From assembly GCA_001566965.1 (NCBI GenBank), contig LSNW01000032.1, positions 248,001 to 312,000 of the forward strand: a DNA stretch of 64,000 nucleotides, read 5' to 3'. A program made the translations under genes and the position numbers. A model generated the notes under the pieces. It worked only from the letters and a program-made list of their open reading frames with translations. It was not told where the DNA came from and searched no databases. This DNA comes from Methylothermaceae bacteria B42. Its GTDB lineage: Bacteria > Pseudomonadota > Gammaproteobacteria > Methylococcales > Methylothermaceae. Shown piece by piece: positions 1 to 9,842 of the stretch (position 1 is the stretch's first letter; each line of letters opens with the position of its first letter).

Positions 1-153
1 CCGGCGAGGTTTTCGAATCAGACCACCTGCCCCTGCTATCAATACTTAACGCGTTTAAATGACGCGGTCCTTGAGCAGGTGCCGATCTGTATTACTTCTT
101 AAAATGAAATGATGGTAAGCTAAGTCTACAGAATCCAACGCGCTGGAGGAATC

Positions 154-798
154 ATGTTGGAATGTTGCGGCCATGCCAATGCGGCGAGTGGATTATTTTC
201 CCGTCTTGCCCGTTATTATCGCCTGCGTTACCAAATTTTTGGCTTGGAGAAAACCCAACGCCAGTTAGTGGCGGGATTGGACAAAGTGAGATACCAAGGC
301 GCCAGCTTGTTGGAAATCGGCTGCGGGGTGGGGTATTTGCATCAATGGCTATTGCGGCATGGCGCCAGCAAGGCAACAGGCGTGGACTTGTCTGCCAGTA
401 TGTTGGCCGAGGCGGAGAAATTGGCCAGCCAGCAGGGCTTGGCAGACCGCGTGCGTTACCTCCAGGGGGACTTTCTAGCGATATCCAAGGATTTGGAATC
501 GGCCGATATCACGCTCCTCGACAAAGTCATTTGCTGTTATCCCGATGCCAAGTCGTTGTTGGCATGCGCTGTGTCCCATACCAACAGAGCCATTGCCCTG
601 ACCTATCCCCGGGATATCTGGCTGACCCGCCTCAGCATCAAGTTACTGAATAGTTTTTTAGCCTGGCGCGGCAGTGAATTTCGCACCTTTGTCCATGATC
701 CCCAAAAGATCGAACAATGGATCAACGCCCAGGGTTTTCGAAAGTGTTATCAGAACCAGACATGGACTTGGCTGACTCACGTGTATGAGCGTGAGTAG
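154..798 (+). CDS. Class I SAM-dependent methyltransferase
   Basis: A 214-residue protein with the Rossmann-fold methyltransferase signature: motif I LLEIGCGVGYL at residues 52-62 and the acidic end of the second strand, GVDLS, at 76-80. These bind S-adenosylmethionine. The later stretch DITLLDKVICCYPD fits motif IV-V. The start is the ATG preceded by a good GGAGGA ribosome site. It is predicted to be soluble and cytoplasmic. The substrate cannot be read from the sequence; the overall look resembles small-molecule methyltransferases of the BchM/UbiG-like kind. It lies just upstream of the nitric oxide reductase genes in the same direction, so a shared function is possible but not shown. Confidence 0.85.
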   Translation: MLECCGHANAASGLFSRLARYYRLRYQIFGLEKTQRQLVAGLDKVRYQGASLLEIGCGVGYLHQWLLRHGASKATGVDLSASMLAEAEKLASQQGLADRVRYLQGDFLAISKDLESADITLLDKVICCYPDAKSLLACAVSHTNRAIALTYPRDIWLTRLSIKLLNSFLAWRGSEFRTFVHDPQKIEQWINAQGFRKCYQNQTWTWLTHVYERE

Positions 799-825
799 AT
801 AAAAGAATTTTAATAAGGAGTCAAA

Positions 826-897
826 ATGGGTTTACAACATGGCGGTTTATTCTTTAACATGCATATTATCTACTACATAAGCGAGCCGCTATTGTGA
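826..897 (+). CDS. Putative 23-residue micro-ORF coupled to the next gene
   Basis: A short open frame (MGLQHGGLFF..., 23 residues, partly hydrophobic) with a clear TAAGGAG ribosome site 8 bases before its ATG. Its TGA stop overlaps the GTG start of the next gene in a GTGA arrangement, typical of translational coupling. The next gene has no convincing ribosome site of its own, so this micro-ORF may mainly deliver ribosomes to it. It could equally encode a small membrane peptide or be a leader peptide. No family is recognised. Confidence 0.45.
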   Translation: MGLQHGGLFFNMHIIYYISEPLL

Positions 898-1199
898 TTG
901 AACCCGTTGCCCTGGGGAATTTCTTTTTGTTTTTCTTTGATGCTGCTTTGGTCATTTTGGCGGCGTTTTGTTATGCGGCGTTCTATGCCTTGGGGCGGTT
1001 GCAAGGGAAAAAGGCTTTTTTGGTTATCGCCGCTGTCAGTTATGGGATACTGGCCATCGCTACCGCGGGATTGGCGGTGTTAGGCAATCTGAACGGGACG
1101 TGGCGGATTTTGGCGGTTCTGTTATTGGTAGGGTATGGGTTGGCGCCACTGTTGATTTGGCGATTGTGCGTGGCTACCCATGAAAGTGAAGCTGACTAA
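894..1199 (+). CDS. Small membrane protein upstream of norCB
   Basis: A 101-residue, highly hydrophobic protein with about three predicted membrane spans (roughly residues 8-32, 40-65 and 70-92) and a short charged tail ending ATHESEAD. The GTG start overlaps the stop of the preceding micro-ORF. I do not recognise the family. Its place just before norC is reminiscent of small accessory membrane proteins such as NorF in other denitrification clusters, but no sequence similarity is claimed. A role in assembly or activity of the NO reductase is an inference from position only. Confidence 0.65.
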   Translation: MIEPVALGNFFLFFFDAALVILAAFCYAAFYALGRLQGKKAFLVIAAVSYGILAIATAGLAVLGNLNGTWRILAVLLLVGYGLAPLLIWRLCVATHESEAD

Positions 1200-1216
1200 G
1201 AGGCTGTCTCAATATA

Positions 1217-1317
1217 GGGATCGGGATTGGCTTTTGGGAAACGCCGTTAACTCATCCCTGAGGGCTTGATGGTGGCCATCCAGGCCGCCAACATTCCCAA
1301 AAGCCAATCCCGATCCC
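1217..1317. repeat. Long perfect inverted repeat upstream of norC
   Basis: Two exactly complementary 24-base arms (1217-1240 and 1294-1317) flank a 53-base spacer that itself holds the palindrome-like core GGTGGCCATCCAGGCCGCC (1271-1289). It lies between the small membrane protein gene and norC and is preceded by AGGCTGTCTC, which resembles the ends of some insertion sequences. It could be a small non-autonomous mobile element, an attenuator or a terminator/processing site. There is no T-run after the stem. Confidence 0.7.
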
Positions 1318-1355
1318 CGCCATGATCTATCGAAATACATTCTAAAGGGGAGTGA

Positions 1356-1946
1356 ATGATGGAAAACATACCATTTTGGGCATCAACCAATTTTTGGAAA
1401 AAAACGGCTATTTGGGTGACGGCGGGATCTTTCGTCGTCCTGATTTTTTTGACCTTTGACACCATGCGTCAAACCATGGCGGGTACGGTCCGGGTGCCAG
1501 ATTATACCGTTATCAACAAGCACATCGATTATCAATACGATGAGAAACAAAGGCGTTCGGTGCCGGTCATTGCCGGGGAGGCGCCGCTGTTTGGCAAGAT
1601 CATGGATGCGAGCGAGGCGGAAAAATGGGTTACGTTGGGGAAAAAGACCATCCAGGCAAAGAACTGTATGAATTGTCATACCTTGCTGGGCAACGGCGCT
1701 TATTATGCCCCGGATTTGACCAAGGCCTGGCTGGATCCCGCCTGGGGGCCGGAAGCGGTGCGTCCCCAATTGATGAAAATGTTTCTCATGGATCCGGAGG
1801 GCAATGCCAGGACTTACGGCACCGGACGCAAAATGCCCAATCTGGGCATCACCGAAGAAGAAGCCAAGGGCATTATCGCTTTTCTTAAATGGATGTCATC
1901 CATCAATACCAATGGATTTCCATATAACTTCAAGACTGGGGGGTGA
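1356..1946 (+). CDS. norC: Nitric oxide reductase subunit C (cytochrome c)
   Basis: A 196-residue membrane-anchored c-type cytochrome that passes electrons to NorB for reduction of NO to N2O at the periplasmic face. A single N-terminal membrane span (about residues 17-34) is followed by a periplasmic domain with one haem c site, CMNCH at 104-108, and a probable axial Met160 in GRKMPN. The length and the LLGNGAYYAPDLT region match the NorC family. The ATG has a GGGGAG ribosome site. norB starts within its stop codon (GTGA overlap), so the two are translationally coupled. The gene follows a long inverted repeat that may affect its expression. Confidence 0.97.
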   Translation: MMENIPFWASTNFWKKTAIWVTAGSFVVLIFLTFDTMRQTMAGTVRVPDYTVINKHIDYQYDEKQRRSVPVIAGEAPLFGKIMDASEAEKWVTLGKKTIQAKNCMNCHTLLGNGAYYAPDLTKAWLDPAWGPEAVRPQLMKMFLMDPEGNARTYGTGRKMPNLGITEEEAKGIIAFLKWMSSINTNGFPYNFKTGG

Positions 1947-3403
1947 AGGCTATGGTCAGAGCATTTGACAGTAATTATTTAAATGGCGGCCAAAAGCTGG
2001 CCATCAAATATTTTTCGGTGGCGGTGATTTTATTTTTCGCCCAACTGTTGTTTGGCTTGTTGGCCGGGGCGCAATATCTGCATCCCGATTTTCTTCACGG
2101 TATCCTGGATTTTAACGTGAACCGCATGGTCCATATCAACGCCATGATTGTATGGATGCTCTATGGGTTTATTGGATCGGTCTATTGGTTCCTGGAGGAA
2201 GAAAGCGGACGGGAAGTGGTCGGGTTGAAATTGGGCAACTTAGGGTTTTGGCTGTTGACCGCCGCAGTGACCGTCGTGGTGTTGGTTTATTTGTTGGTGC
2301 AGACCGGGCCTGGCAACGATTTTACCCGTTGGTTCATCAACGAAGGCCGTGAATATATCGAAGCGCCCCGGTGGGCGGATATCGGCATTGTTATAGTCAT
2401 GCTGATATTCTTCTATAACGTTGCCATGACTTTCGCCAAGGGGAAATGGTCAGGTATCGCCGGAGTGTTGACTCTCGATCTGATTGCCCTGGCGGGCTTG
2501 TATTTGGCCGGGATGTTCTTTGTCACCAATATTTCCATCGACCAATATTGGTGGTGGTGGGTGGTCCACCTCTGGGTGGAAGCCACCTGGGAAGTGCTGG
2601 TGGGTTGTATGGTGGCCTGGAGCCTTATCCATATCCTGGGGGCGCGCCGCAAAATTGTCGAAACCTGGCTTTATATCGAAGTGGCGCTGATGTTCGGCTC
2701 GGGAATTCTGGGATTGGGACATCATTATTTTTGGGCCGGACAGCCTGAATACTGGCTATCCATTGGCGGCTTTTTCTCGGCTCTGGAGCCTATTCCGCTG
2801 GTGGCAATGGTGGTCCACTCTATCTATGATGCTGGGGTGCATCACTTGAAGAACCGCAACCATCCCGCTTTGGCATGGATTATCGCCCACACTTTCGGTA
2901 ACTTTCTGGGAGCTGGCGTGTGGGGATTCATGCACACCTTGCCGCAGGTGAACCTCTATACCCACGGCACCCAATGGACCAGCTCGCACGGTCATTTGGC
3001 CTTCTTTGGCGCCTATGCCACGATTAATATTGCTTTCTTCTATTTGGCGGTACAGCGCTGGCGCGGCGATGTCTGGATGGGGGCCAATCTGCTCGGCGGC
3101 TGGCGTTGGAAATGGGCCATGACCCTATTGAGCGTGGGGGTGATGGGGATGACCATGGCGCTGTTGATTGCCGGTTACGAGCAATCTTTCATCGAACGCG
3201 CCCAAGGGGGCTCCACCTGGAGCGCCTACTTTGCCGCCCAGACCCATCCCTGGTTCGTGGAGTCCATGGCCTGGCGGATGTTGTTCGGCTGGGTAACCAT
3301 TGCCGGGTTTGCGCTTTTGGTTTGGGATTTATTGACGGTCGGCAAATACGAAACCCGTGCGGTGGAAGCCTTGGAGGAAGAGCCTGCGTTGACATCGGCA
3401 TAG
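1943..3403 (+). CDS. norB: Nitric oxide reductase catalytic subunit B
   Basis: A 486-residue haem-copper-oxidase-superfamily protein with about 12 membrane spans; the catalytic subunit of cNOR. Residues matching those of Pseudomonas NorB are visible: FeB ligands His209, Glu213 (HLWVEATWE), His260 and His261, haem b3 ligand His349 and haem b ligands His64 and His351 (SSHGHLAF). Glu282 in LEPIPL is the conserved second glutamate. There is no quinol-oxidase N-terminal extension, in line with a cytochrome c-dependent enzyme partnered by the adjacent NorC. The start is the coupled GTG at 1943; an in-frame ATG at 1952 is possible. No norQ, norD or regulator gene is seen nearby. Confidence 0.97.
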   Translation: MKAMVRAFDSNYLNGGQKLAIKYFSVAVILFFAQLLFGLLAGAQYLHPDFLHGILDFNVNRMVHINAMIVWMLYGFIGSVYWFLEEESGREVVGLKLGNLGFWLLTAAVTVVVLVYLLVQTGPGNDFTRWFINEGREYIEAPRWADIGIVIVMLIFFYNVAMTFAKGKWSGIAGVLTLDLIALAGLYLAGMFFVTNISIDQYWWWWVVHLWVEATWEVLVGCMVAWSLIHILGARRKIVETWLYIEVALMFGSGILGLGHHYFWAGQPEYWLSIGGFFSALEPIPLVAMVVHSIYDAGVHHLKNRNHPALAWIIAHTFGNFLGAGVWGFMHTLPQVNLYTHGTQWTSSHGHLAFFGAYATINIAFFYLAVQRWRGDVWMGANLLGGWRWKWAMTLLSVGVMGMTMALLIAGYEQSFIERAQGGSTWSAYFAAQTHPWFVESMAWRMLFGWVTIAGFALLVWDLLTVGKYETRAVEALEEEPALTSA

Positions 3404-3470
3404 ATACATAGTTACATTACGATGTTGGGCGGTTTTTTTAGAATGCCGTAAATACATTCCAAACAAGCTA

Positions 3471-3495
3471 GCCGGCGGCCATCTAGGCCGTCGGC
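3471..3495. repeat. Palindromic element between norB and atpD
   Basis: A near-perfect stem-loop with 10-base arms, one mismatch and the loop ATCTA. Its core (3474-3492) matches 16 of 19 bases of the core inside the inverted repeat upstream of norC (1271-1289). Both sites also have the 10-mer AAATACATTC close by (3450-3459 and 1333-1342). This suggests a dispersed short palindromic repeat. It could act as the norB terminator, although no T-run follows. Confidence 0.5.
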
Positions 3496-3506
3496 ATCTC
3501 CACTAG

Positions 3507-5345
<1,839 letters not shown>

Positions 5346-5353
<8 letters not shown>

Positions 5354-5630
5354 TTCACGGGGCGATCTGCAATTGTGGCCCCGGATAATCAAGCGCCAGG
5401 TTCAGCGTATCAAACGGGCGGCGGAAGAAGAACGCACCCTGCTGGCGCAGTTGACGTATCTGGGGACCGCGGGACTGGTTTTGGTTCTGCCAGTGGTGGC
5501 CGGTGCTTATCTTGGCCGTTGGCTTGACAGCTTGTTGCCCGGCTATTCGTTTCAATGGACCTTGAGCCTGATCCTGGTGGGGCTGGCGCTGGGCATTGTC
5601 AATCTCTGGTTGTTGTTCCGGGAGGATTGA
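5346..5630 (+). CDS. atpQ: N-ATPase accessory membrane protein AtpQ (AtpZ/AtpI-like)
   Basis: A 94-residue protein with a charged N-terminus and two membrane spans (about 37-57 and 70-90). The pattern LVLPVVAGAYLGRWLD followed by a second span matches the AtpZ/AtpI-like family, and this position in N-ATPase operons is usually called atpQ. The GTG start overlaps atpC. In typical N-ATPase operons a second small membrane gene, atpR, sits between atpQ and atpB. Here atpB begins on the last base of the atpQ stop codon, so atpR is absent at its normal place. Confidence 0.8.
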
Positions 5631-6322
5631 TGGGCGGCGAGATATTTCCCCGCGTCTTGTTTTCCTTAGGGCCGGTGCAATTGACCGATACTTTCTTGAC
5701 CGCCCTGGCGCTGACTTTTTTTCTCTGGCTCGCGGGGTGGTGGCTGGCCCGGCGGCATGCATTGAAACCGGGATTGCTTCAGACCGCCATAGAGGGAGCG
5801 GTGCTGGCGATGGAAGACGCGGTCCGCCAGGTGCTACCCCAGCACGTGGCATTGGTGGCGCCTTTCATTATGGGATTGTGGTGGTTCCTGTTGGCGGCCA
5901 ATTTGATTGGCCTGATTCCCGGATTGCAATCCCCCACCCGGGATTTGTCGATTACCTCGGCCCTGGCGCTGTTGGTTTTCTTATCGGTGCATTGGTTTGG
6001 CATCCGCAGCCAGGGAATCAAACGTTATTTGATTCATTATGTCCGGCCTTTTCCTTTTTTGCTCCCTTTTCATTTGGTGAGCGAGATCAGCCGCACGGTA
6101 GCCTTGGCGGTGCGCTTGTTCGGCAATATGATGAGCCTGGATCTGGTGGCGTTGATTGTATTGATGTTGGCGGGTTTTTTGGTGCCGGTGCCAATTTTGA
6201 TGCTGCATATCGTGGAGGCGCTGGTGCAGGCGTATATTTTCGGAATGTTGGCGTTGGTTTATATTGCCGGGGGGATTCAATCCCATATCCGGCGGGAAAC
6301 GATGGAAGAGAGGGGCAGTTGA
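5630..6322 (+). CDS. atpB: N-type F-ATPase subunit a
   Basis: A 230-residue membrane subunit with five to six spans that forms the ion half-channels against the c-ring. The conserved arginine lies in the segment SRTVALAVRLFGNMMSLD, the hallmark of subunit a; the C-terminal helix contains HIVEALVQAYIFGML. The start is the ATG overlapping the atpQ stop (TGATG); a longer frame from 5555 lies inside atpQ and is not used. The next gene follows by one base. Confidence 0.95.
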   Translation: MGGEIFPRVLFSLGPVQLTDTFLTALALTFFLWLAGWWLARRHALKPGLLQTAIEGAVLAMEDAVRQVLPQHVALVAPFIMGLWWFLLAANLIGLIPGLQSPTRDLSITSALALLVFLSVHWFGIRSQGIKRYLIHYVRPFPFLLPFHLVSEISRTVALAVRLFGNMMSLDLVALIVLMLAGFLVPVPILMLHIVEALVQAYIFGMLALVYIAGGIQSHIRRETMEERGS

Positions 6323-6323
6323 A

Positions 6324-6590
6324 ATGGCGCATGATATGACGTGGATCGTATTGGGCTCGACGGTAGCGGCGGCTTTGGGCATTGGTATCGGTGTCTTGGG
6401 GCCGGGATTGGGGATGGGGCGGGCCATTGCCCAAGCCCTGGATGCCTTGGCCAGGCAACCGGAGGCAGAAAAGATTTTGATGCGGACCTTATTCATCGGC
6501 CTGGCGATGATTGAGTCGCTGGCCATTTATTGCCTGGTGATTATCCTGATTATCTTATTCCGCAATCCGTTGTTGGAATACGTTCTCTGA
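6324..6590 (+). CDS. atpE: N-type F-ATPase subunit c (rotor ring)
   Basis: An 88-residue hairpin of two membrane helices joined by the polar loop ARQPEA. The ion-carrying carboxylate is Glu64, followed by Ser65 and by Tyr69. This ES...Y arrangement is that of sodium-binding c subunits (Glu65, Ser66 and Tyr70 of Ilyobacter tartaricus). The glutamine expected on the first helix (Gln32 in GPGVGQG) is a methionine here (GPGLGMG, Met31), so one Na+ ligand appears lost. Ion specificity is therefore uncertain. The start is the ATG one base after the atpB stop. Confidence 0.95.
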   Translation: MAHDMTWIVLGSTVAAALGIGIGVLGPGLGMGRAIAQALDALARQPEAEKILMRTLFIGLAMIESLAIYCLVIILIILFRNPLLEYVL

Positions 6591-6591
6591 C

Positions 6592-7332
6592 ATGGAAATC
6601 AACTGGTCCACCTTTGTCCTGGAAATCATCAATTTCCTGGTTCTGGTATGGCTGCTCAAGCGCTTTTTGTATTTGCCGGTCAAACAGACCATCGAGCGCC
6701 GTCAACAAGCCATCGAAGCCAGATTAACCGAAGCCGACCGCCTCAAACAGGAAGCCGAGGCAATGAAGGCCCGTTACGAAAACCGTCTGGCGGATTGGGA
6801 AAAAGAAAAAAAACAGGCCTGGAAGGCGCTGCAACAAGAAATCGAGGCCGAGCGCCAGCGCCGCCTCCAGGCTATTGAACAGGAATTGGCCGAGGTCCGT
6901 AAAAAGGCGGAAGTGGTCTGGGAGCAGGAAAAGCGTGAATGGCGCCGCCATGCCGAACAACAAGCCCTGAAACTAGGGGCGGCTTTTGTTGCCAAGTTGC
7001 TCGAGCGTCTGGCGGATGAACACCTTCACCAAAGACTGATCACCCTGTTGCTGGAAGATTTACACCAATGGCCGAAGGACCATCGTCAAACCTTGCGACG
7101 GGAGTATCAAAGCAACCCTGGGCCAATCCGGGTCATCTCCGCGTATCCGCTTTCCACGTCACATCAACAAGCTTTGACAAACGCCCTTGAACAATTTCTG
7201 GGGGATGATCTGGAAATTCACTTCGTCGAAGACGCTTCTTTAATGGCCGGGGTGCGTATGGATCTGGGCGCCTATGTGATCCGCGCCAACCTCAAGGATG
7301 AATTGGAGTTCTTCGCCCATGGCCACCTCTGA
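6592..7332 (+). CDS. atpF: N-type F-ATPase subunit b with delta-like C-terminus
   Basis: A 246-residue peripheral-stalk protein: one N-terminal membrane span (about 8-27), then a long charged coiled coil to about residue 140. The C-terminal section ([20 protein letters not shown], later [17 protein letters not shown]) resembles the C-terminal domain of subunit delta. Ordinary b subunits are about 156 residues, and no separate atpH exists in this operon. The extension probably replaces delta in fixing the stalk to the top of F1, as proposed for N-ATPases. It starts one base after atpE and overlaps atpA by 14 bases. Confidence 0.93.
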   Translation: MEINWSTFVLEIINFLVLVWLLKRFLYLPVKQTIERRQQAIEARLTEADRLKQEAEAMKARYENRLADWEKEKKQAWKALQQEIEAERQRRLQAIEQELAEVRKKAEVVWEQEKREWRRHAEQQALKLGAAFVAKLLERLADEHLHQRLITLLLEDLHQWPKDHRQTLRREYQSNPGPIRVISAYPLSTSHQQALTNALEQFLGDDLEIHFVEDASLMAGVRMDLGAYVIRANLKDELEFFAHGHL

Positions 7333-8794
7333 CCACGAACAAAATACACTAATCCGGGCGCTGCAAGCGCGCTTGCAACAGTATTCACTTCAGCCCCGCC
7401 TGGTGGAGCAGGGGACGGTGCTCTCGGTGGGTGACGGCATTGCCTGGATTGCGGGGCTGCCTTCTGCGGCCATGGATGATCTATTGGCGTTCGACGATGG
7501 CAGCGAGGGAATGGTGTTTGCCCTGGATCAAACCCGGGTAGGGGCGATTCTGTTGCGAGAAACCGATCAACTCACCGCCGGGACCGTGGTCCACCGGGCC
7601 GGGCGTATTCTGAGTATTCCAGTGGGGGATGCGCTGTTGGGCAGGGTGGTGGATCCTTTGGGCAATCCCCTCGATGGCCTGGAGCCGCCGGTGTGCGCCG
7701 TGCAGCAACCCCTGGATGCCCCTTCTCCTCCCATCATCGAACGGGACTTCGTCCAGACCCCTTTGTATACCGGCGCCAAAATCATCGATACCATGATTCC
7801 CATCGGGCGGGGGCAACGTCAGCTCATTATCGGCGACGAGGGTACCGGGCGCAGCTCTTTGGCTCTGGATACCGTTATCCATCAGCGCGGCCAGCATGTG
7901 AATTGTATTTATGTGCTGATTGGGCAAAAGCGCTCCAGCGTGGTGGCTACCTTGGAAACCCTGCGCAAATTCGGTGCCATGGAATACACCACGGTTGTCG
8001 TCGGCGAGGCTTTCGCCCTGCCCGGGCTCAAATATCTGGCGCCCATGGCGGGCTGCGCGATTGCCGAATATTGGATGCGCCGGGGCCGGGACACTCTGGT
8101 GGTCTATGACGATCTGAGCACCCACGCCTATACTTACCGGGAACTCTCATTGTTGCTGCGCCGGCCTCCCGGGCGGGAAGCCTATCCAGGGGATATTTTT
8201 TATCTCCACTCGCGCCTGCTGGAGCGTTCCACCCGCCTGTCGGCGGATTATGGCGGTGGCAGCATGACTGCCTTGCCCATCGTGGAAACCAAACAGGGAG
8301 AAATCGCCGCCTATATTCCCACCAATCTGATTTCCATTACCGATGGCCAGATTTATCTCGATCAACATCTCTTTGCCGCCGGTTTCCGGCCCGCTATCGA
8401 TATCGGTAGATCGGTTTCCCGCATAGGCGGCAAGGCCCAGCATCCCAGGATCAAAGAAGAAGCGGGGCAGATGAAGTTGGACTATCTCCAATTTCTGGAA
8501 CTAGAAGTCTTCACCCGCTTTGGCGCCAAGCTGGAAGAAACCATGGCGCGTAAACTCCATCGTGGCCGCATTTTGCGCGAGATTCTCAAGCAGGACCGTT
8601 TGCATCCACTGCCCATAGAATTTCATCTGGCCTGGCTGATTGCTTTCAATGAAGGTCTGTTCGATGCGTTTTCTCCGCCAGAGGCCGCTGCTAAGCTGCC
8701 AATGCTCGAAGACAAGGTTCAAGCTGCTGGTTTGCGCCTGGAAGATCCCAGGGAGGTTTGGGTGCGGCACCTGCAGGACTGGTTGCAGACATGA
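7319..8794 (+). CDS. atpA: N-type F-ATPase subunit alpha
   Basis: A 491-residue non-catalytic nucleotide-binding subunit of F1. The P-loop reads GDEGTGRSS where most alpha subunits have GDRQTGKT/S, so the conserved lysine is an arginine. The rest of the fold is conserved, for example [13 protein letters not shown] and the [20 protein letters not shown] segment. Alpha sites bind nucleotide without turnover, so the change may be tolerated, but it could alter regulation. The start is the ATG inside the 3' end of atpF; the upstream in-frame start at 7298 adds seven residues and is less likely. Its stop overlaps atpG (ATGA). Confidence 0.94.
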   Translation: MATSDHEQNTLIRALQARLQQYSLQPRLVEQGTVLSVGDGIAWIAGLPSAAMDDLLAFDDGSEGMVFALDQTRVGAILLRETDQLTAGTVVHRAGRILSIPVGDALLGRVVDPLGNPLDGLEPPVCAVQQPLDAPSPPIIERDFVQTPLYTGAKIIDTMIPIGRGQRQLIIGDEGTGRSSLALDTVIHQRGQHVNCIYVLIGQKRSSVVATLETLRKFGAMEYTTVVVGEAFALPGLKYLAPMAGCAIAEYWMRRGRDTLVVYDDLSTHAYTYRELSLLLRRPPGREAYPGDIFYLHSRLLERSTRLSADYGGGSMTALPIVETKQGEIAAYIPTNLISITDGQIYLDQHLFAAGFRPAIDIGRSVSRIGGKAQHPRIKEEAGQMKLDYLQFLELEVFTRFGAKLEETMARKLHRGRILREILKQDRLHPLPIEFHLAWLIAFNEGLFDAFSPPEAAAKLPMLEDKVQAAGLRLEDPREVWVRHLQDWLQT

Positions 8795-9696
8795 CCCGGC
8801 GCCGGGAGGTGGAAACCCACCTGCAAACCTTGGGTGAGATCCGCGAGATCATGGCGGCGATGAAAAACCTGTCCTTTATGGAAACCCGCAAATTGTCGGC
8901 ATTTATTGAAGCGCAACAACAAGCCGTGCAATCCATTGAAAGAGCCGGTGCCGATTTTCTGCATTTTTACCACGATTTTACGCCTGTTCCCAAATCAGGG
9001 CCCATGATCTTTGTCATTGTGGGTTCCGAGCGGGGTTTCTGCGGTGACTACAACGAAGCGCTGATAGAACGGGTAATAATGCACTGTCAAAAATTACAGT
9101 GCCAGCCCTTTTGGCTGCCGGTGGGAAGCAAGCTGGGGGAAAAACTGGCGGAAGACAGCAGGGTGATTACCAGTTTGGCAGGGGCGGCCGTGGCTGAAGA
9201 AGTGCCTCCCGTCCTGCAACAAGTGGTGGAAACCTTAGATCAATTGGAACGCACAAAGCAAATTGCCGGGGTATCGGCCATCTACCACACCGTCGATGAA
9301 ATCAGGAGGACTTCACTCCTGCCGCCCTTCCAATCCCTGGAGGTGCCGCCGCCGGAAAAAGCCGGTCCCCCTTTTTTATATCTCCCCCCCCAGCAATTTT
9401 TGACCGAACTGACCGACCATTACCTTTTCGCCGCTCTTCACGCCCTGTTCTACAGCGCGCTACTGGCCGAACACCAGCGGCGTATCCAACACCTGGAAGG
9501 CGCACTCAAGCGTCTGGATGAACAAACCGAGAAACTCAAGATTCAACGCAACATCCTAAGGCAAGAAGAGATCACTGAAGAAATTGAACAAATCCTCCTC
9601 AGCGCCCAGGCTGTGGCAACGGAATTGGCGGTGAAAAAACATCGTGGTAACTGCCAGTGGCCTCATGGGTGGTCTTCTTCCGGCATGGGCGAGTAG
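8791..9696 (+). CDS. atpG: N-type F-ATPase subunit gamma
   Basis: A 301-residue rotor shaft subunit, last gene of the N-ATPase operon. The N-terminal helix ([14 protein letters not shown]), the central [12 protein letters not shown] motif and the long C-terminal helix ([19 protein letters not shown]) match gamma. The start is the ATG overlapping the atpA stop; the longer frame from 8758 lies within atpA. No convincing terminator is seen in the 146 bases before the next gene. Confidence 0.94.
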   Translation: MTRRREVETHLQTLGEIREIMAAMKNLSFMETRKLSAFIEAQQQAVQSIERAGADFLHFYHDFTPVPKSGPMIFVIVGSERGFCGDYNEALIERVIMHCQKLQCQPFWLPVGSKLGEKLAEDSRVITSLAGAAVAEEVPPVLQQVVETLDQLERTKQIAGVSAIYHTVDEIRRTSLLPPFQSLEVPPPEKAGPPFLYLPPQQFLTELTDHYLFAALHALFYSALLAEHQRRIQHLEGALKRLDEQTEKLKIQRNILRQEEITEEIEQILLSAQAVATELAVKKHRGNCQWPHGWSSSGMGE

Positions 9697-9842
9697 TTGC
9701 CCATCGTGAATCCAAGCATGGCAGTGCGGTAAGCAAATTTGTGGTTTTCTATTGAGACTCGAACTGAGAAGAGAAGCTCAACCTCGCCGTGATGTTAAAA
9801 TGAAATCGTTGATGAATTCACTGGTCTGTTTCAGAATCCACC

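Noticed and set aside
1201-1320. An insertion sequence end
   Set aside because: AGGCTGTCTC resembles IS ends, but there is no transposase and no target-site duplication, so I list only the inverted repeat.
1333-1343. A possible NsrR half-site (AAATACATTCT) before norC
   Set aside because: It matches only one half of the known consensus and the other half is not present. Kept only as part of the shared 10-mer observation.
3404-3470. A terminator for norB
   Set aside because: There is a T-run near 3434-3439, but no convincing stem precedes it.
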